DNA of 36,790 bases, taken from Lachnospiraceae bacterium (GTDB taxonomy: Bacteria; Bacillota_A; Clostridia; Lachnospirales; Lachnospiraceae). Every line of letters begins with the position of its first letter. Position 1 is the first letter of the stretch. The stretch covers positions 1 to 36,790 of the forward strand of contig JAIKXO010000244.1 in NCBI GenBank assembly GCA_024684065.1. The letters are read 5' to 3'. Under the pieces are notes generated by a model. That model did not search any database. It was not told the origin of the DNA and worked only from the letters and a program-made list of their open reading frames with translations. Of this stretch, positions 33,459-36,790 are shown one piece after another. A program made the position numbers and the translations under genes.

Positions 33459-34070
33459 TCATAATGTGTCCTCCTTTTTTAAAATCTTATCTGCAAGGCC
33501 GTAGGCGACAGCCTCCCTTGCTTTCATCCAAAAGTCCCGCTCGGTATCCTTGACGATGTCTTCTTCTTTTTTGCCCGTATTTTCTGCAAGGATCTTATTC
33601 AGGATCTCGCGGGTTTCCCGGATATGATCCGCTGCAATGACCATATCGCTGCTCTGGCCTTCCATTCCTCCGCTGGGCTGGTGGATCATGACTTCCGAGT
33701 GGGGGAGGATGAAGCGGCTGCCTTTTGTGCCTCCGGATAAAAGGATTGCAGCCATGGAAGCCGCGCGGCCTATGCAGACCGTTATGACCTCGTTCCTTAT
33801 AAACTGCATCGTGTCGTAGATCGCCAGCCCCGCAGAGACCGAACCGCCGGGCGAGTTGATATAGATCTGTACCGGCTGGTATTCTCCTGAATTAAGATCG
33901 GGCGAATTAAAATATAGAAGCTGGGCGATGACTGAGGTGGACATCTCATCATCGATCTCGCCGGTCAGATGGATAACCCTCTGGTTTAAGTTGGCGGAAA
34001 AGATATCCATCCGGGTCCTGTCGGCCTCAGGGATCATATTAGGTAAATAAACAATAGGATTAATAAACAT
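33459..34070 (-). CDS. clpP: ClpP-family serine protease subunit (probable second ClpP)
   Basis: Proteolytic subunit forming tetradecameric chambers fed by AAA+ unfoldases. The 203 residues have the catalytic triad Ser105 (GRAASMAA), His130 (EVMIHQPSGG) and Asp179 (ERDFWM), plus YINSPGGSVSAGLAIYDTM. The housekeeping ClpP usually has DRDxxM and stands with clpX or tig. Here the context is a block of VWA and AAA+ genes and the N-terminus (FINPIVYLPN) is atypical, so this is likely a paralogue with a dedicated partner. It is divergent from the CbbX-like ATPase. AGGAGG lies about 9 bp before the ATG. The catalytic assignment is firm; the partner is inferred. Confidence 0.9.
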   Translation of the reverse strand: MFINPIVYLPNMIPEADRTRMDIFSANLNQRVIHLTGEIDDEMSTSVIAQLLYFNSPDLNSGEYQPVQIYINSPGGSVSAGLAIYDTMQFIRNEVITVCIGRAASMAAILLSGGTKGSRFILPHSEVMIHQPSGGMEGQSSDMVIAADHIRETREILNKILAENTGKKEEDIVKDTERDFWMKAREAVAYGLADKILKKEDTL

Positions 34071-34112
34071 AATAAATGCCCTCCTCTGTGAAAGTTTTCC
34101 CTTACGAGCTCT

Positions 34113-34162
34113 ATTATAAATTGCAATTTAAAGCAAAAATGCCTTATTCCACGAATTATAAT
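34113..34162. promoter_or_regulatory. Divergent promoters and palindrome between clpP-like and CbbX-like genes
   Basis: Leftward -10 TATAAT (34118-34113) for the clpP-like gene and rightward -10 TATAAT (34157-34162) for the ATPase. The perfect 14-bp palindrome TAAATTGCAATTTA (34117-34130) overlaps the leftward -10 and lies upstream of the rightward one. No good -35 was found for either, consistent with regulated promoters. A common regulator of both genes would fit. Confidence 0.5.
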
Positions 34163-34169
34163 GTCTATA

Positions 34170-34332
34170 GAAACTGATACGCAGGCCGTATAAAAAGACA
34201 GTATGCCAAAACGTCTCTTTCGGTTCCGGCTGCATCAGTTTCCGTGAAAACATATCTTATGAGAAAGTTCAAGCTGCATACGGGACAGAAGTTTCCATAA
34301 GATAAAGAGCAAATCGTGTTTTTCTACGATTT
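34170..34332 (+). promoter_or_regulatory. Structured leader of the CbbX-like ATPase gene
   Basis: Three successive inverted repeats fill the leader from the predicted transcript start: GAAACTGAT (34170-34178) with ATCAGTTTC (34234-34242), extendable through GCAG/CTGC; TATCTTATG (34253-34261) with CATAAGATA (34296-34304); and AAATCGT (34311-34317) with ACGATTT (34326-34332). The ribosome site AAGGGAGAGG follows. I recognise no riboswitch class, and no T-run marks a terminator. Confidence 0.55.
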
Positions 34333-34387
34333 GGAAATCTTTGTTGTGGTTCTCATGAAATACATATAAGAAGGGAGAGGATTCGTT

Positions 34388-36352
34388 ATGGGAAGAAAGA
34401 AGAAACGCATTGATTTTCACTTGAAGATGCCTGATGTCAGGACGGTCTATCTGGGAACAGGGGCAAAACAGAGGGCAGAGTATCTTCAGCTTCCTAAAGA
34501 TTTTGGCAGGCGTATATTTGAAGAGGATGTCGCGTCAGGCGCAGATATTTATGAAGGCTTCACTGATATCCTTAATCATAAGGAAACGCAGTATAATATC
34601 ATCACGGCGCCTTCTAAAGAGGACGGGCTTAGGGCGGTGGCCTATATGGCAGGGATCATGGCAGAATCCGAAGGCTTTAATGAAGAGGATATTTCATATG
34701 AAGATTTCGATCAGGATGAGCATTTTAAACGGGAAACAGAATTGGTAGAAGATGAAATAACCCAGGTACCGGGAGATTCCGATGAGGATGATGAGGATGA
34801 CTATAAGTATATAGAAAGCTTTGACCGGATTCCGCTGATCCGTATGCGGGAGCTGACTGAATTAGAGGAAAACCGGAATTTCAATTATGGTTTTGGAAAT
34901 ATTAATTTGGAGTTTCAGAATAATGCAAAGAAAATAACGCCCTGGTGGCTCAGCTGTACCGAGCAGGCTGTTTGTGTGATCATCGACCATCAAAGTAATG
35001 ATGGTTTCTGGATTTCTTTTTCGGAGACGATCTCGGAGTTTGAGATTTCGCAGCTGAGGCGGTTTAAGGATAACAGGGCAGTATTCTTATTGATCGTGGA
35101 CAACACTGTCAGGGAAGATGATTTTTCCGTCAATACGGCAATGCTTGAATACACGGCAAATTGCTTTCATGTTGAACAGAAGCAGTCTGTGCTCTCGGAA
35201 TACTACAAAAAGCTGCTTTTAGCTGTTGCTGCGGGATACGGTTATACTTTCTCAAAAACCCTGGATCTTACGCTGTTGGCTGATAAGCTCAGCAAGATCG
35301 ACAAGCAGAAGCCCTGTTCCAAATTCATTAAGATAATGGAGTACCTGAAGCATATAGGCGCTTCCCAAACCCTGCGGGCAAAGGATTTTGAAAATCTGGG
35401 GCTTAAGAAGCTGATAGACATGATCGGAGCGGAGGATGGAAATCTTTCTATAGATACCGAGCTTGTGGGAATGGACAAGACTAAAAAGCAGGTCAAGAAT
35501 ATAATGAATATGCTTCGTTTTATAAAGCTCCGTACTAACCGGAACATGAAAAACAGCCGATATCACAATGTGCATTTGTTTATCGGGGCTCCCGGTACCG
35601 CCAAGACCACGATGGCAAAAATGATGGCCAAGGCCATGCAGAAGGAAGGGCTGATCAGCGGAAACCGCTTTATTTCCGTGACTGGCGCCCAGCTTAAGGG
35701 AGCTTATGTGGGGCAGACTGCGCCTAAAGTACATGAACTTTTCAATAATTACGATGCCATATTTATTGATGAGGCATATTCGCTGGTCAGCGGTTCTGAA
35801 GGAGAGGGAGGCATAGATTCCTATGCACAGGAGGCTTTAGCTCAGCTCGCTGTGGAGCTTGAGGAGCATGCCATGGATAAGCTTGTGATCTTTGCCGGGT
35901 ACGGAGGAAAAAAGACTTCAAAAAAGGATAACCTGATGTTTAAGTTCTTAAAGTCTAATCCGGGCATCAGCAGCAGGATAAATTCAACGGTATATTTTGA
36001 TTCCTATACTCCGGAGGATATGATAAGGATAGTTCGCCATCTGGCCGAGGAGGCATCGCTCAGGTTTCCGACCGAGGGAGAAGAAGAGCTTAAGGAGTAT
36101 TTTGCGTCAAGGCAGAACGATAATGATTTTGGAAATGGCCGCGAAGCCAGATCCTTTTTGGAGCACTGCGAGTGCTATGTAGCGGAAAGGGTATCTGCAA
36201 AAGATCCGGAAAAGCTTACAGATAAGGAGCTTAATACGATCCTTGCTGAAGATGTCCGTGGAGCCATAAAGGATCTGAAGCAGGAAAAGACAGACCAGAT
36301 CGGCCAGAATAATGTACAGTATGGCTTCTTAAATTGGATGCGTAAGGAGTAG
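34388..36352 (+). CDS. CbbX/SpoVK-like AAA+ ATPase with unique N-terminal region
   Basis: A 654-residue protein. Residues 1 to about 355 match nothing I know; they include an acidic stretch (EEDISYEDFDQDE, then DSDEDDEDD) and a globular part. The C-terminal AAA+ domain is of the CbbX/SpoVK/EccA type: LVGMDKTKKQVKNI, Walker A GAPGTAKT (400-407, with Ala before the Lys as in MoxR/RavA proteins), Walker B AIFIDEAYSL (Asp461-Glu462), LVIFAGYG, and an arginine-finger region GISSRINSTVYF. Such ATPases remodel protein complexes. The gene diverges from the clpP-like gene and ends the accessory block. I see no convincing ClpP-docking IGF-type loop, so a ClpP partnership is uncertain. The ATG follows GGGAGAGG. 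Confidence 0.87.
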   Translation: MGRKKKRIDFHLKMPDVRTVYLGTGAKQRAEYLQLPKDFGRRIFEEDVASGADIYEGFTDILNHKETQYNIITAPSKEDGLRAVAYMAGIMAESEGFNEEDISYEDFDQDEHFKRETELVEDEITQVPGDSDEDDEDDYKYIESFDRIPLIRMRELTELEENRNFNYGFGNINLEFQNNAKKITPWWLSCTEQAVCVIIDHQSNDGFWISFSETISEFEISQLRRFKDNRAVFLLIVDNTVREDDFSVNTAMLEYTANCFHVEQKQSVLSEYYKKLLLAVAAGYGYTFSKTLDLTLLADKLSKIDKQKPCSKFIKIMEYLKHIGASQTLRAKDFENLGLKKLIDMIGAEDGNLSIDTELVGMDKTKKQVKNIMNMLRFIKLRTNRNMKNSRYHNVHLFIGAPGTAKTTMAKMMAKAMQKEGLISGNRFISVTGAQLKGAYVGQTAPKVHELFNNYDAIFIDEAYSLVSGSEGEGGIDSYAQEALAQLAVELEEHAMDKLVIFAGYGGKKTSKKDNLMFKFLKSNPGISSRINSTVYFDSYTPEDMIRIVRHLAEEASLRFPTEGEEELKEYFASRQNDNDFGNGREARSFLEHCECYVAERVSAKDPEKLTDKELNTILAEDVRGAIKDLKQEKTDQIGQNNVQYGFLNWMRKE

Positions 36353-36365
36353 TGATATGATAATT

Positions 36366-36402
36366 GCTGTAATCCGGCCCCTGTCAGGCGCCGGATTACA
36401 GC
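36366..36402 (+). terminator. Strong hairpin after the CbbX-like ATPase gene
   Basis: GCTGTAATCCGGC and GCCGGATTACAGC form a perfect 13-bp stem, 14 bp after the stop. It lacks a T-run, so it may protect or process the 3' end rather than act as a classical terminator. Confidence 0.55.
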
Positions 36403-36531
36403 GGTATATGTGAAATAACATGTCTGAGTGTGTAAATATATTGTGGGGCATTGCTGCATGTGACTTTTAGCGTCTAAATAAAAATTTTATATGACCGCAT
36501 GTGAAAGTTCATAAAAAATATAAAAATTTCG

Positions 36532-36560
36532 TTGACATTGAAATACCATAATGATATTAT
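36532..36560 (+). promoter_or_regulatory. Strong promoter near the window end
   Basis: TTGACA (36532-36537), a 17-base spacer and TATTAT (36555-36560). This is close to sigma-A consensus in an AT-rich setting; the start would be near 36567. Confidence 0.75.
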
Positions 36561-36566
36561 ATGTAA

Positions 36567-36790
36567 GCCGTTCGAAACTCTGGGTTTCAGAATGATGGAA
36601 TTTAGAGAATTAGAACAGTTTTTATTTTTAAGAAATGCACCTTGAGAATTTAACAGTATGAACCATGAACCCGAAATTCCAGATATTATGCTGCGGGAAG
36701 CGAAAAGCGGACGCAGCAAACGTCAGAACAGATTTTCGGAACAACGAGACCAGTTGTTTCTGAGCAAGCGGAGAGATCCGCGAAGAGATT
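36567..36790 (+). other. Hairpin-rich transcribed region running off the window
   Basis: Downstream of the promoter are serial hairpins: GAAAC/GTTTC (about 36579-36598), CTGCG/CGCAG around 36690-36717, GAACAAC with GTTGTTTC (about 36739-36760) and GCGGA-GAGA-TCCGC near 36769-36782. A reading frame from ATG 36658 stays open to the end (NHEPEIPDIMLREAKSG onward), but it has no ribosome site and follows the hairpin symmetry. It may be a structured leader, an RNA gene, or the 5' end of a gene beyond the window. Confidence 0.4.

Noticed and set aside
36570..36600. tRNA-like GTTCGAAAC segment
   Set aside because: Looks like a T-loop, but no acceptor stem, anticodon arm or D-arm can be laid out around it.

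Overview
The window looks like a chromosomal segment of a Lachnospiraceae-type clostridium (Butyrivibrio, Pseudobutyrivibrio or a relative). The grounds are a large clostridial-type SRP RNA with an Alu domain, a DUF5711 gene followed by a CvpA gene, a transketolase split into two genes, an NrdG2-type radical SAM activase, strong Shine-Dalgarno sites with several TTG/GTG starts, and mid-range GC by eye. The genus is inference. No rRNA, tRNA, insertion sequence or CRISPR array was seen.

Layout. 0.1-2.1 kb: a small membrane protein and an orphan MsmX-type sugar-ABC ATPase. 2.2-8.2 kb: a TetR regulator with a candidate operator, then an RND efflux pair (lipoprotein adaptor and pump) behind two tandem 90-bp leader repeats. 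8.3-9.0 kb: a small two-gene unit, DUF5674 plus an unknown helical protein. 9.1-10.7 kb: nudC, a hairpin-repeat array and the SRP RNA, all read leftward. 11.1-13.4 kb: a lipid kinase, tadA and nrdG2. 13.5-18.9 kb: a CdaR-like regulator divergent from galK and galT, then a 2-hydroxyacid dehydrogenase. 19.2-22.3 kb: an overlapping tktN-tktC-pgi operon. 22.8-27.3 kb: an OFA-family transporter, manA, DUF5711 and cvpA. 27.3-36.4 kb: an accessory-looking block with a WYL regulator, a MoxR-type AAA+ ATPase, a VWA protein with a degenerate zincin motif, an unknown 462-residue protein, a second-type ClpP and a CbbX/SpoVK-like AAA+ ATPase. The window ends with a strong promoter feeding a hairpin-rich stretch.

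How the genes fit together. MsmX, GalK/GalT, Pgi, ManA and transketolase form a sugar import and hexose/pentose interconversion theme typical of a plant-polysaccharide fermenter. The RND pair with its TetR gene is a self-contained efflux unit. The block at 27.3-36.4 kb combines two AAA+ machines, a VWA protein, a ClpP and a WYL regulator. It is the best candidate for an undescribed system, though its function is unknown.

The most distinctive sequence-level finding is a 69-bp, two-hairpin repeat. One copy sits in frame inside galT (codons 431-453), exactly where this family, from memory, has a short linker. A second copy, about 90% identical, lies in the leader of the WYL gene 11 kb away. This resembles protein-coding palindromic repeats of the Rickettsia RPE kind. 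Other dispersed hairpin modules occur at 10.1, 28.8, 30.3, 31.8 and 33.3 kb.
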